From positions 38,794,295-38,858,294 of the forward strand of contig NC_092640.1 of NCBI RefSeq assembly GCF_039555335.1: 64,000 bases of DNA. The letters are read 5' to 3'. The notes beneath the pieces are model-generated. The model made no database searches, was not told the origin of the DNA, and saw only the letters and a list, made by a program, of their open reading frames with translations. This document shows positions 1 to 11,650 of the stretch, piece after piece. Position numbers and translations under genes: made by a program. Numbering within the stretch: the first letter of the stretch is position 1; every line of letters begins with the position of its first letter. This DNA is from Amphiura filiformis (Eukaryota; Echinodermata; Ophiuroidea; Amphilepidida; Amphiuridae).

Positions 1-560
1 ACCATGGAGTGTTTCAAATCACACCTACAGTCTGCAAATGCAGCGCACAAGCAGGGATTAATTAGGTTTCAAATGCACACTGGGCAAAACACAAACATCA
101 GTAGGGCCTACCCTCCAAATTTCGCTCCTGATTCTCATTGTTTCTGTGACCATACATTCTATAGGATTAGAATTTTTGCCCAAATCCAAGCATCGATCTT
201 CGCAAAGATTCTTGTCATTCAAAGTTCATCTTTCATCATCCTTGTAATCCCTGCTGGTGCTGCCGCTACAATGCAGATCAATATATGTACAGCTTTTCAA
301 TGGGCATACAGTGATAGAATGATCACAACTTTGCAAAACTCGTTCTCACAATGACTTACTAAAATTACAAATTATGTGACACAATCTGGTCCATGGGGGC
401 CAAAGGTGGCAAATTTGAAATTAAGATAAAGGTAAAAATATGGAGTAAGAAAACAATAAAATACATAAGAAAATAGACATCAAAAAACTTCATAACTTTA
501 GAACCAAGTACGCTAGACCTTTGGTGTTTTCAGTAAATGATAGCCTATATATAATTTTGT
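1..560. other. No recognised feature
   Basis: Ordinary mixed-composition DNA. A 116-codon open frame at 4-354 has no recognisable motif, no splice logic and biased composition, and is judged to be chance. Confidence 0.6.
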
Positions 561-561
561 A

Positions 562-1371
562 TACCGTAAAATGGGGTGACTTTGGACACTGGGGTGACTT
601 TGGACACACATGGGAAAAACTATTATTTCATGTAGGCTGTTTTACCTTTTAATATTTCTAAGAATATTTTTGTATGTTCTTATGTGGTAATGTATGGACA
701 TTACAAATGACTAAAGTTTTCCAGTATAATGTGTTATCTTATATGTTTTTCAGAACTTTTTAGCGGGGTCCATAAAATACAGGATTTTTGTGGTGGTCAA
801 ACTTTCGGTACTCCACCGGAACATAAGAGTGGAAACTCAAGCCTGTTGTTTGGATAGTAAACACAAATGAATCAAGAACCTACCTGGATAGTCATGATAT
901 CTAGCCACTCTTAAGAATTTAAAAGCAGGCTGTGTCCAATGTCACCCCAGGGTTTGGCTTCCTTTCCGGGGTGACTTTGGACATAACAAATGAATACAAA
1001 AAATTTGACACTTTGTTAAAAATACACCACAGTGACCATGCCCTACCACAACAGTGTCCTCTGTGCTCCTACCCACCTCACAACTACTTCCACCCTCTCC
1101 ATTGCTCTACTCTTCAGGTCGGGGTGACTTTGGACATGCACTTGATTACATGGTGTCCAAAGTCACCCCAAACTCAAAGGGTGACTTTGGACAAACTTTG
1201 CCCCCCAAAATTATCGTAAAATAAAATAAACTCGAGTTGACCTTATGGGCATGAACTGTCCTCTATTGGTACTTGCCAAACCCAACATGAAACTCGGAAT
1301 TCTACTGATCATTATAAAAATATTTACGACAAAACATCAAAATTGTCCAAAGCCACCCCATGTTACGGTAA
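562..1371. mobile_element. TIR element with internal GGGGTGACTTTGGACA copies
   Basis: The termini match in inverted orientation: TACCGTAAAATGGGGTGACT at 562 and, on the opposite strand, TACCGTAACATGGGGTGGCT ending at about 1371. The motif GGGGTGACTTTGGACA recurs internally in both orientations near 575, 593, 935 (inverted), 967, 1120, 1158 (inverted) and 1180. A TA target site is possible, because the ends read TACCG/CGGTA. There is no transposase frame. Confidence 0.7.
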
Positions 1372-2799
1372 TGTAATAATTACAGTAACTCAATTTTCAA
1401 AATTTCCTCCTTTGACCAGATCGTGTCACAAATTAAATTTTGTCCAAAACAGCGCAAAAATGAAATAAGATTTTTTTTTTTTTTTTTCTGAACACTACTT
1501 TTCAAGAATCAGATAATTTACACAAAATTCATAATTACGAAAATCAAGACAGATTCTCCCAAAATTCTAGCCCTGTCTCCAGCATCTCATTCACTCACAT
1601 TATCCATCATAGATAGCCAGCCATGTCAGTAATCTGGATGGTTCCATACATACAATGCACAGCACACGTACACGTGTATCACCATATCAGCAATGCTCTT
1701 ACTACCGCACTCACTCCATCAAGATCACAACAGTGAATGCACTCTTTCTCACAATGCTCAACGTGCAAGTAGGTACGCATGACAAGATTTCACTACCAGT
1801 AACCAAGGTGATCGAGGTAAGCTATAAACATTACCCTGGTAAAAGAACTGGTAAAAGAACTGGGTACCCGCAGGGAAACCACCTTAAGAGAGTAGGGAGA
1901 GCACCTATAGATAGTAAGGTTGGCATTTTCGGTCGGGTAAACGGGTACCCGCCGAGATTACATTACCGGGTAGGAAATACCCTCCCGGTACCAAATTCAA
2001 AAAAAATTTCAATACATTTTGAAATCATTAATAGACTATGACATGAATACAAATTATCAATTTTCATATAAAAAATAACAAAATATCTTGAAATTTTTTT
2101 TTTTTTTTTTTTTTTTTTAGGTCAACCATGAATGATCCTGGCATTTAGGTCTAGGTCCAGAGACACTTTTTTTTTTTTTTTTTTGCAATTTGGTGCCAGT
2201 TACCAAAATGCCAGGCCTAATAGATAGAAATAGTTCATCTTTTTGTTTCCATTTCTAATGCATTCTATCAGTTTACTCTTGACATCAAGTGAATGCTTTT
2301 GTGGAATTTACAATTCCGCGCCCATTTTGCTATTTACGATAATCAAGTTTGCTACTGTGCACTTTCACTATTTTGAACATCAATATCAAACTCACTTTTT
2401 TTCAACAATAAAAATCATAAAATGCATGGCAAGTTCATCCAAGAGCTTTGTAATGAAGCATGTTTTATGATCGCCTCCTTTTGTTTGGGTTTTTTGTTTG
2501 TTTTTTCCCCATTTTGACAATCTTGTTCACTTGTCACACACGGAAATGTCAGGCCGCTATAACTATTTTAACATCATTCCGATGGACAAAGTTCTAAACA
2601 CACATATAGTACATAATGAGTGGACAAAGAATAAAAAACAAATCTGGAAAATCTGGACAAATCACACTTGATGACACCCCTGGTTGTGGGAAGTAATTTT
2701 GACACAAATTGATCCAAATTCCGGTAGAGAAACCCAAAATATGCGTATTGCACAGACCAAATCAAATTATGCATAGAAAGGCAAAAACCATTGGGCCCT
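1372..2799. other. AT-rich intergenic stretch, poly-T tracts
   Basis: Holds homopolymer T runs at about 1471-1488, 2094-2119 and 2167-2184. A short patch near 1820-1990 has repeated GGTAAAAGAACTGG and GGGTACCCGC words. No gene seen. Confidence 0.6.
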
Positions 2800-3123
2800 G
2801 ATCATCACAGTCTCCTACGCAGCCAGGTTACGTTCCCTCCACACAAACAGTCTGCCAATGACCACGTATACGCCGTTTCTGATTAGCTAAGAGGGCGACA
2901 ATGCAAAGTCTATGAGAACCTGCACATCAGCGATGCATCCGGGAACTTGATTGCCCGTGGGTTGAACTCCTGGCTGAATTATCAGATACGCGAGTACATG
3001 TAGCATGTGCTGGATGACGTCATGGAAACGGCTAGCCAATCAAAAAGAACTCGTTCGTTGTCATTGACAGACTGTTTGTGTGGAGGGAGCGAAACTGGCT
3101 GCTGTGGAGACTATGATCATCAT
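2800..3123. mobile_element. Foldback/MITE, TIR about 70 bp
   Basis: The left arm at about 2800-2870 contains AGTCTCCTACGCAGCCAG and TTCCCTCCACACAAACAGTC. The right arm at about 3055-3123 is its reverse complement with few mismatches (GACTGTTTGTGTGGAGGGAG). A related fragment with GTCTCCTCTGCAGCCAA occurs at 30471. No coding capacity. Confidence 0.7.
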
Positions 3124-3328
3124 CATCCATTTTTATCTGGGGAAGGGGACAAAACATTCATCTCTCCCATGAGATTGCTTGCACTTTCATGTCAAATTTC
3201 ACAATGCATGAGAATGTCTGGCACTATACATTACAGGTTCAGAATATAGATGCCTGCACTTTCATTTCATCAGCTAGATGCGGTGGCAATTTGCAGCATC
3301 TGAAGGCATCTTCGTATCTGTTTTGGAG

Positions 3329-3673
3329 GTGGTACTACACCCCTGACAGATTTTTTGCCTATTTTTGCATTTTTCTCAAAAACTATAATGCACTGGTGAC
3401 AAGTATGCATATTATAGGGGGCAAGGACTACAACTACTGCACTGAAAATTTAGCAACTCAAGGCAAGTAGTTATTGATTTATTGATCAAATATTGGTTTT
3501 CCCTCATTTTTGACTGTAACTCCACAACTGTTGTCTGTACTGAAATAAAATGTCCAGTGCAGTAGTTGCAGTCCTTGCCCTTATAATATATATCTTACTT
3601 GTCACCAATGCGCTATACTATTTGAGAAAAATGAAAAAAATAGGCACAAAATTAGCCAGGGGTGTAGTACCAC
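3329..3673. mobile_element. Palindromic MITE, arms about 130 bp
   Basis: GTGGTACTACACCCCTG at 3329 mirrors CAGGGGTGTAGTACCAC ending at 3673. The arms continue inward through GACAAGTATGCATATTATA / TATAATATATATCTTACTTG and GCAAGGACTACAACTACTGC / GCAGTAGTTGCAGTCCTTGC. The unpaired centre is about 80 bp. Confidence 0.75.
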
Positions 3674-3833
3674 ATTAAGGGGAGTCGGATGGTAGCATAA
3701 TCTATTATGTATTTGCATCTAAAGAGCATAATGGTACGGGTTCTATAAAAGCAGATCTAGGAGTGTCATTTCCAATTTCCAGTCTAATATCACTTGCACC
3801 TGTTATTATATCAGAACATCCATTCTCTTTAAA

Positions 3834-4830
3834 TAGGCCCCGGCAAAAAACGCAATTTTTTGAAGTAAAAACAAGATCCAAAATTTTGAAAAGCGAGAAA
3901 AGCGAGATTTTCCCCGAAAAATGGCACAAGAAGCTTTAAAAACTCCCCAAAATGTTGCCTGCCCTCTGTTGTTCAGATTAGGTCAGTTTAGAATGTCATG
4001 AATGTAAACAAGACTCACTGAACTGCCCAGGGGGGCCACTGGTCATTGACAAGGGGGTATCATGCGTGGCCACAAAGTTTCAAATAGCACCCTAAACAAG
4101 TATTTACAAGGTCTGCACCCTTAAATAAGTATGACAAGTGCAATTTCATACCCTAAATAAGTATTGACGTTATTTTTGCCCCCATTAGAAGTAAGTAAAT
4201 CAGTCATATTTTGACTCTAAAACCCTTCATGATAACTGGGAAAACACAAATTCAAAAGTTCATAACTTTTAACCTTTATTACATACTACATTTGTCTCAA
4301 AGGACCCTAAACACCGATTTATTGTACAAGGTATACCCTTTTTCTCAAATTTCCTTGTTTTAGATACCCTATTCACGATACGTAAGTACAGTGCCTGATC
4401 ATGAAAAAAGACCCTTTTTACTTGAATCTTTGGCCACGCATGATACCCCCTGGTCAATGACCAGTGGCCCCCCTGGGCTGAACTGCCGGCGTGAGTCGAA
4501 GAAAAAGTGACAAAAATTTGACCTTGAATTATGTTTTATAGCCAAAATATTCCAGTAATTCGATAAATATAATGATATTTGGCCTAAACTTGAACTCATT
4601 TGAAATGGAATGTCAGTTTTTATTGAGTAAAGCATGACTTTTCCACTCGTCCATGTGCTTGCAATGCTGCTGAATTCTGCACTTTGGCGAAGTTGGACGA
4701 ACTTTTATGGCATAAAGCAACATTTTTACAGTAAGTGCACTGCTTGGAAACTTTCTTAAAAAGCGAGATAGTTGGTTAATAGCAAGAATCGCGGCGTGAA
4801 AAGCGAGATCACCTTTTTTGCCGGGCCTTA
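3834..4830. mobile_element. hAT-like non-autonomous element with exact 8-bp TSD
   Basis: TCTTTAAA at 3826-3833 and again at 4831-4838 flank TIRs TAGGCCCCGGCAAAAAA / TTTTTTGCCGGGCCTTA. Near both ends AAAAGCGAGA-type words recur in opposite context. An 8-bp TSD is the hAT signature. The element is about 540 bp without its nested insertion and has no transposase. Confidence 0.8.
4025..4478. mobile_element. Nested hAT-like MITE inside 3834-4830
   Basis: TIRs of about 45 bp: GCCCAGGGGGGCCACTGGTC at 4025 and GACCAGTGGCCCCCCTGGGC ending at 4478, continuing through GGGGGTATCATGCGTGGCCA and its complement. TGAACTGC at 4019-4026 and 4479-4486 is a 6-8 bp TSD, depending on whether GC is counted in the TIR. 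It interrupts the outer element, so it is younger. Confidence 0.8.
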
Positions 4831-4838
4831 TCTTTAAA

Positions 4839-5650
4839 CAACCATGCAAAAATATCACATTTTTGATGATTTTTTAGGATTTTGTGAAAAATAAAACTTG
4901 TAACATTTTACACATGCCTATGTTAAAGCCATGATTTCTCCATGTTTAAAAATCTGTGTTACAAATTGGATGTTTTCCGTGATTTTACGTTTTCCACTAT
5001 AGCACTGAAAAGTTAAAACAAACATGTTTTAAAACTGTATTTTTTCTTACCTTTTACTGTAGTATGGCCAGAACTGTGCATCGTGGGCCTAGAATTAATG
5101 CCAGAATGGATTGTTTTATGGTTGATTTAAAAATAATCACTTTTCTTTGTTTTATTTTGCAAATCAACACAAAAAGTTAGACATTTTACACAGTTTTGTG
5201 GCATTTTCAAATTTCTGTGAGCAAACTCCGAATTCGGTGAATTTTTCCGTATCGCGGAGAAATCATGGCTTTAGCCTGTGTGCAAATTTTGATTCTAAAG
5301 CATTGAGCACTACCTATTTGGAAAAGTTTGCTGTATCTGGGAAATGAAAATATTTTTAGGGATAGTTTTTTCACCAATAGGTTGAATTTTACATCGGCCT
5401 AAGACTCTGAAATGATTTTTTAACTTGTCTAAAATTTATTAATGGTAATTGCATCTAAGACTGAAAATGCCTGAGAAGGTGCACGAATTTGGCCTTAAAA
5501 GGCCCAAAACAGGATGAAAAAATAAATAAAAATGCATTTGGACAACAAAATAGCCTCAATTCAGGCAAAAGCCTGAAAATTTTCATGCCTAAAATATATA
5601 CCCCTGTAAATATATAGCAAACAGTGGATGAACTAGCTGCCTCGCCAGCA
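4839..5650. other. AT-rich stretch, no gene seen
   Basis: Contains no repeat or splice structure that I could support. It would be the first intron of the candidate - strand gene starting at 5852, if that gene is real. Confidence 0.5.
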
Positions 5651-5658
5651 TCACTTAC

Positions 5659-5852
5659 CAAAAGAATGTATTGGTTCCATCATCAAAGACCGCCGTCTGT
5701 CTACTGGAGAAGTCCCGCTCTTTTGTTTCTTGGTTTCTGGCCTCCTCTTCCGACGGCATTGTTTCGTCTTCACTCTGCGATTCCCAAGTCTCCCTCTTCA
5801 CCGTCAGTCTCCCAATGATGCCCCACCTATTGGCGCCGTCATCACCAGACAT
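5659..5852 (-). CDS. Candidate first coding exon of an unidentified gene
   Basis: On the - strand an ATG in good context (acagcaaccATG, A at -3) at 5852 opens a frame of 64 codons beginning MSGDDGANRWGIIGRLTVKR. An acidic and basic, hydrophilic stretch follows (ETWESQSEDETMPSEEEARN), and the exon ends near AVFDDGTNTFF at a consensus donor G|GTAAGTGA (GT at 5658-5657). Composition is clearly protein-like and unlike the surrounding AT-rich DNA. An in-frame ATG 9 codons upstream also exists. I do not recognise the family and found no convincing next exon in 1-5650, so the gene would extend off the left edge or the exon may be spurious. Confidence 0.45.
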
Positions 5853-6500
5853 GGTTGCTGTGGTAGCGAGTTCGGTCAAGGGAGTGAGTAAGGAGGGTGG
5901 AATTAATACTCAGCTTCTGACTTCCTGTAATAATTATTTTTACATAAAAAAAGGATAAATTACAATCTTATTGCTATAAAGTATCACAGAGCTATACACC
6001 CAAACTTGGGTTATAATTTTGTGGGGGAGGGATGTCTTCTATCCGATGAGCCAGGGATGGCAATCATGTTGACGTGCCCAGCAAAAAAGTAAATCTGGCC
6101 ATATACCCCCCCAGGAAATTGTTCTAGCGATGGCCCTGTGCACCTCCAACATTAACACTCTATATAATTATACCAGTACTCCAAAAAAAAAATAATAATT
6201 AAAGATATCATGAGTGCTCTGCTGTGAGAGACCTTTGTACCATTTGAAGTAAAATATTTACAATTTTATCTACACCACGCCACAACATTTAACTTTTGTC
6301 TCTATTTGCTATATTGCAATGCAAATTTATAGTAAGTTATGACCACTACAAAGTGCCTATTAATTAATAATGAACAAATTGGAAAGACAGATTCATTCAT
6401 GATTTATTTGTTGAACACACATGGACATGGTCTGATGAATCAGGCCATAGATAGTGAGCTGGGTTATGATTGAAGCAAGATTTAATATTATTGTGTTTGA
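5853..6500. other. No recognised feature
   Basis: Would contain the promoter of the candidate - strand exon at 5659-5852. No TATA box or CpG cluster was recognised. Confidence 0.5.
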
Positions 6501-6510
6501 TTATATTAGC

Positions 6511-6572
6511 ACTTTGTAGCACGCCTGATTAACTGACCTATTTACATCAGTAAATCAGGCGTGCTACAAATC
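6511..6572. repeat. Hairpin of a GTGCTAC repeat
   Basis: TTTGTAGCACGCCTGATTAA and, about 20 bp later, TAAATCAGGCGTGCTACAAA form a stem of about 20 bp. Related GTGTGCTACAAATCGCACTC words recur in 11890-12060 and 12885-12960. Confidence 0.7.
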
Positions 6573-7439
6573 ACACATTTCTGCTTCTGGAAATGTTAAG
6601 GTTAGCATTATTTTAAACTGTTGCGATTTGGTAGTTCACAGCATCTTGCGAATGGTAGTGCGCTTTGGCAAAAATTGAATCAATCATTTCATAGCAAACG
6701 TGTAGAAGAATATGACAGGTCTTGGGTTATGACGTTGTAAAAAGGGCTGAAACAACAACACTTTTATGGTGAAACGTACATACAGGGGTGTGATTGGTGC
6801 TTTTAGAAAAAAAACCCAAAGCAATGAAATTGCGAAGCGGAGCTCTCGCCTGTTGCGGCGGGGGGGGTCTAGGGGCCAGCTTAAGGGCCCCTGGTGGGAA
6901 TCCAGGGCAGCGCCCGATAGGGTCGAGGGGCGAAGCCCCCTCAAGCCAGAGGGGTTTACACACTTGAGCACCACTGGAGATGCAATTTCATGGGGTAAAA
7001 TGCAAAATGAGAAACTGTTAAAATACTTCACTTTATAGTATAAAAACATTTATTATCTGTGAATACATACTTCCAGTATCATATCATTCACATACACATG
7101 AGAAATTGCATCACCATTTTGCATAGTACAGTGTGTCTATAAATCATCCAGTCAGGGTTCTAAGGAATTTTCATTTTAAAATTGGAGATTTTCTCATATC
7201 CGGAACTGAAAATTCCGGAAATGTGACATCTCTGTTAAGCATCTAGCTCTTGGTCCAGGGCACTCCAATCCCAAAAATCCGGAAATCCAGAAAAATCACA
7301 CCCCTGTACATAACTCATAAACTAACAATAAGTCAAGCAAGTTTTCAAAGTACATGATTTGTAGAATAACCCTAACCCTACCCGTGGGTTTTTTGCTATC
7401 GGAAGGGAAAGAAGAAACGAAAAAGGAGAGAAGATGAGG
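6573..7439. other. No gene; GC-rich patch at 6840-6955
   Basis: The 6840-6955 patch (GCGGCGGGGGGG, GGGGCGAAGCCCCCTC) stands out from AT-rich surroundings and is flanked by AATGAAATTGCG and GCAATTTCATGG, a weak inverted pair suggesting a small inserted repeat. The rest shows nothing. Confidence 0.4.
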
Positions 7440-7545
7440 AGAAAAGTCACTTGGCACCCCCGGGATTCGAGCCTGGGACCCCTCGCATGCCACGCAGAAG
7501 ATCCCCAGCATGTAGCCACACAGGTGATGTTGGCCCAGCCACTGA
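7440..7545 (-). mobile_element. tRNA-derived SINE-like relic
   Basis: The - strand has a B-box-like GGCTCGAATCCCGG at about 7450-7463 followed by GGGTGCCA, the shape of a tRNA T-arm and acceptor end. About 45 bp upstream is an A-box-like TGTGGCTACATGCTGG. The 5' acceptor strand that would pair is missing, so this is not a functional tRNA gene; a SINE head or tRNA pseudogene fits better. Confidence 0.35.
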
Positions 7546-8310
7546 TTCCCTGGGTATATATGACTTGGGCTGATTGCGTCATCAAGTCACGTGGAATGCA
7601 TGCACACAGAGCGGTTTTAATAGTGAGCTTTAGTGAGACCTAGTTGGGTTACGGATAAGTATCCCATTTAATTTAAAGATGACAACGGACTAATTGAAAA
7701 TTGCAACTTTTGAATCTACCTCCCTGCATATCAACTTGTTTTGTACAGTACTAACAGACAGTGTGGTCTTACTGAATTTCTTTTTTTTATTTGAGGAGGG
7801 GTGATTTTCTTTGGGGGTTGGTTTTGGAGGTTGATTTTTTTTTTTGGGGGGCTTATTTGGGGTTCAACCCTCTACCCCCATAAACCACAAACCATATTAA
7901 AACTTCCAAGAAATAAATGTTATGTCTCCCTCACAGTTACACATGGCATGAGTGCCCAAGTTTAAGACCCACATTTGGATCATGCTCCAGTTCCTTGAGG
8001 CTGAGCCTCCAACTCTGGCAATTGTATCGTAGTTCTTTAGCCAAAATTTGGAAAATTTTGGAATTTTTTAGCTCCAAAGCCTATAATTTGGCACAATTTT
8101 AATTCACAAGACCCACCAAAAATGCTGAAATTTCAGTTCATCAAGCCCCTATTTTTCCCAAAATCAGTTCTTAGTTCCCAAAGTTTGGCGCGCCGCACAC
8201 CCCTACCAAATTTTCAGTTGAGTGCCCCGGGATGTACTGTAGATACTGCTCAACACTCCTTGCGAGTCACACGGATAGGTTGATATGCGCATGCATGCGG
8301 TTCATGTAAA
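7546..8310. other. No recognised feature
   Basis: T- and G-rich simple sequence at 7775-7870; otherwise unremarkable. Confidence 0.5.
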
Positions 8311-8460
8311 TTAGTCTCTATTTGCTTTCTTGATTTCTTGTAGGTGTTTTGTTACGTTGGTTTTAAATTGAGTGGGGTCTAGAATGTCAACCAAATGATT
8401 TGGTAGCTCGTTCCACTCTCTAACAGTTCTGGGTAGGAAGGCGTATTTGTAGACGACTTT
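8311..8460 (-). pseudogene. LINE reverse-transcriptase C-terminal relic
   Basis: The - strand reads about 49 codons ending in TAA at 8311: KVVYKYAFLPRTVREWNELP, then NHLVDILDPTQFKTNVTKHL and QEIKKANRD. The pattern FxPRTxxEWNxLP...FK..L is the characteristic C-terminal tail of jockey/CR1/L2-type non-LTR retrotransposon ORF2 proteins (family knowledge). The frame is intact here, but nothing upstream (8461-8900 on this strand) encodes palm or finger motifs, so this is a 5'-truncated dead copy, the usual LINE fate. Confidence 0.75.
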
Positions 8461-8972
8461 GTCAAATTTTTACATTTGTACGTCAGGGGGTGACACCCCT
8501 AAATGAATTAATATTTTCATCCTTATTTTGCTTGTTACACCCTGTATATTTTATGGGTCACCCTGTATAATGACTCCCATTGTATCATTTCTGAAATCAT
8601 CTGAGTATGCTTTCAGAATATATACTTTAATTGGGTTCTGATGTAAACTTTTGAAGTTATAGTACCAAACCTGTAAAAAGCATGTGAAAAATACACATGC
8701 AACGCAATTGGTACCCAATATAAAAAACATGACCTTACACAGTGTCTTGTTTTCAGCAAATCTGACTAGAGATTTTTGAATTGTTTCTAGCCTCGCAAAT
8801 TTGTGGCTAGACTTCTCTAGCAATTCACAGGTCACAACTCATTTCATGAAATGAGCTGTGTACTAAGGTGTTCAAGCTCTTTTGTTGCCGTGAATATGGT
8901 CATTTTTCTTGCAATATTCAAAACGTGTACTCCAAGTCCAAATAGGCCTATACGTACGTTAACTGCACTATA

Positions 8973-9141
8973 ATCAAATTAAATAATTCTTGGCCAAACT
9001 GGAACATGCGCGTTGCGTCCATGTAGTGTACTGTGTACTAAACGTGTACGCAGTGTAAGGCGCGCTATATTCGTGTGTGTTTATCGCGGAGCCACTAGTG
9101 TGAACAGTGTTCTAGTTTGGCCAAGAATTACTTAATTTGAT
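8973..9141. mobile_element. Small MITE with about 30-bp TIR
   Basis: ATCAAATTAAATAATTCTTG + GCCAAACTGGAAC at 8973 mirrors GTTCTAGTTTGGCCAAGAAT + TACTTAATTTGAT ending at 9141. The interior is GC-richer, with several GTGTAC words. Confidence 0.7.
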
Positions 9142-9264
9142 AGGTACCGTTATGTTTAAATGCTCCCAAATGTTGTTATTTCTCAATGGAGTTACCTCAC
9201 TGAACTGTTAATGTTAACATTTTTTGAAGGAAATTTGATGAGGAATTCAAATTTACATATCCCT

Positions 9265-9578
9265 TATAGACGAATCCAATGAGCCAAGTCATCGTTAGAA
9301 TTCATTCGGCCATTACTGGGTCCCCGCCGCACCAAATTGGTGTTGTGACTGCCCAATTGGGTGGATTAAAGCCGCATAAAAATCGATGTTATTGTTCATT
9401 ATGGTGTTGTATAAACTTTCATCATTCTATTGCCTACGTATAACAGAGGTTATGGAATGTAGTTTAAAATCCCAGCCAAGGTCGTGTCATTTCACATTTT
9501 AGGTGGGATGGACTCGCCGGGGACCCAGCTATGGCTACCATTGAGGTGTAGGAATTTGTGTAATTGGATTCGTCTATA
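9265..9578. mobile_element. Mariner-type MITE, TA target site
   Basis: TATAGACGAATCCAAT at 9265 and ATTGGATTCGTCTATA ending at 9578 form 16-bp inverted ends with TA as the likely duplicated site. About 310 bp, non-coding. Inside, GGGTCCCCGCCG / CGCCGGGGACCC give a second inverted pair. Confidence 0.75.
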
Positions 9579-9779
9579 CCATTGGTTTTTGTGTAGGGCA
9601 CAATAAAACCGGAGTTCTCCATTGTATTCTCACACTATTCTGAGTTCACCAATCGAGTGCTGGATAAACACTTCGGACTTCGCGCGTGTTTGCATTCCAG
9701 TGATGTACCATAAACTGTATGCAGTTATCGCTATTTGTCTTGCGTCTTGTTGTAAACTCTTGTTCAAGTATATCCCATC

Positions 9780-10125
9780 AGCTGCATGAAGCTTGGACAA
9801 TAATCATGATAATATTAATACGATCGTGAGATTATACATGTACACGCATTGCAGGCACTGTCCATCTTGATGCATTAATTGTGTGTATATCACTATAGAT
9901 TCGTCTTACGTCTTGTTAAGTACATACCACCGGGGGGGGGGGGCACTCCCATTGACATACGTGAATACGTCATGTGCCCATGAAAAGACCCTGGTATTTG
10001 TGGCAAATCCTACGTACGTGTACCCAATGACCCCGCGCCCTCACAAACTTCCTGAGCACCTGAAAGACTATGTGTTAAAACTAAATGGACAGGTCACTGT
10101 GTGGACAGGTCACTGTGTACTATGA
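9780..10125. repeat. Dispersed repeat, copy 1 (second copy at 13005-13235)
   Basis: TACACGCATTGCAGGC, GATTCGTCTTACGTCTTGTT, the G-tract GGGGGGGCACTCCCATTGAC and CCTGAGCACCTGAAAGACTA recur in the same order at 13013-13220. A third partial copy of the left part (CATGATAATAATACGATCG) is at 10868. The 80-codon frame here is not preserved between copies. Confidence 0.75.
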
Positions 10126-11340
10126 CATTTTAATCCATCACCGGTGTCCTCCTATGGTCACTTCATTGAACTTTGAACTGATTTACGTACATGTCATTTG
10201 GAATTCTAAAAGAAAACTCTGGAACTGACGTTTACTTCATTGAACTTTGAACCATTTTACATTCATGTTGAATGTCAGTTTGTCATTGCAGACAAAAAGG
10301 CTCTTGAACTGTTGATGTTATTGACTGTTGGCACAGTTGTTAGTAGTAGTTGTTTAGTAGTGTTATCCTCACTTCCTTGTGAGGAAAGTGATCTTGTTTT
10401 TTTCTTTAAAAAAAAAAGAGAAAAGAGGTAGTGACGCCAGTTGATTCATAGTTGTGTGCCCTTAAGGTGCACTGAGCCTGGATGGGCTCTCTCTCTCTCT
10501 CTGCACTCGTGGAAGCTACATGTGCCTGGTTGTGATTATCACATTAGATTAATCCCTAATCCTTTTATTGGCGCCGTTTTTTTCAGTACCTTACACTGAA
10601 TGACCCCTTTCTTGAACAATTAGTCCTCAAAATTGACAATTCGGCGCGCTTTGTGCGCATTTTGAGCAAAATAAATGAGTTTTGTCTATTTTGTACTGTA
10701 AAATTGGATAAAAAGATATTTTTGATTATCAATGATGTGTGTTTTCTGAAAATTTCTACACCGATAGACGTTTCGTACGCTGGTGGGCATACATTTTTGT
10801 ATCCAGTACGGTACGCCACTTTCATATTTGAGTGCCTTCCCCGGGACATCCCAGCTGCGTAATAACCATGATAATAATACGATCGCTGAGATGACAGTAT
10901 ACGCATTGTAGGCGCTGGAACGAAATATCAATTTTCTTCATTTTACCTCATTTGTTTGGCTCGAAATTAAAAGGGGACAATTCTTAAATGCAAATCATAC
11001 ATATTGCTTCAGGTACAGGCCAAACATGTATGAATAGGGGGTCTGAAATATCATTTTGCATGAAAAATATGATTCACTGTACCGGTACATTTATTTGTTG
11101 TGACATTGGATTAAATCATGTCTTGAAATTCTATGAAAGTTGCAATTTAGATTGCAACTTTCTTGGATATTGGCTGTTTTTGAAAGTTGATGGTAAGTTT
11201 CTGGCGATCCGAGTACATTGTTATCAGACCTACATGTAAGATGAAGTCCGGGGATGAAGTTAGTAAAACCCCTGTTGCCATACAAATCACAAAAAAAATC
11301 TACCTTTGAGTCTTATCAGACAGACTTAAGTTTGGTTGGT
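10126..11340. other. No gene seen
   Basis: Contains a direct repeat CTTCATTGAACTTTGAAC (10160, 10233), a short (CT)n at 10490, and CGCGC-rich words near 10645. Several overlapping chance frames on both strands at 10583-10931 have no recognisable content. Confidence 0.5.
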
Positions 11341-11344
11341 CAGT

Positions 11345-11650
11345 ACCCCCCCCCCCCCATCAAGGTCTTAGCCAGCCATGCGTCCACCCGTCTTTAAGAC
11401 GGGCTAATCTAATTTTAGACGGGTGGATTTAATGGATTTTACAGATGTGATAGCTCTAAAACAGATGATATTAAGGTTATATGAACTTGAGACTAATTTA
11501 GAGTGACATGTAAAGGCCAAATCAGGACATATTTGACCCCAGTGGCTCTTCCATGGGTATAGGCAAGTTGTTTTATATCTTGAGGGTCAAATTTTGGCAT
11601 CTGCTTGGACGGGTGGTTTCTGATTTCTGGCTAAGACTCTGCCCCCCATC
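11345..11650. mobile_element. Weak foldback element
   Basis: A C-tract at 11346-11358 followed by GGTCTTAGCCAG mirrors CTGGCTAAGACTCTGCCCCC at about 11627. A hairpin CCACCCGTCT / AGACGGGTGG lies at 11388-11427, and GACGGGTGG recurs near 11609. Confidence 0.45.

Noticed and set aside
4..354. 116-codon frame at the left edge
   Set aside because: Composition looks random, with no homology recognised and no splice context.
7440..7545. Functional tRNA gene
   Set aside because: A B-box and 3' acceptor-like end are present, but there is no pairing 5' acceptor strand or credible anticodon arm.
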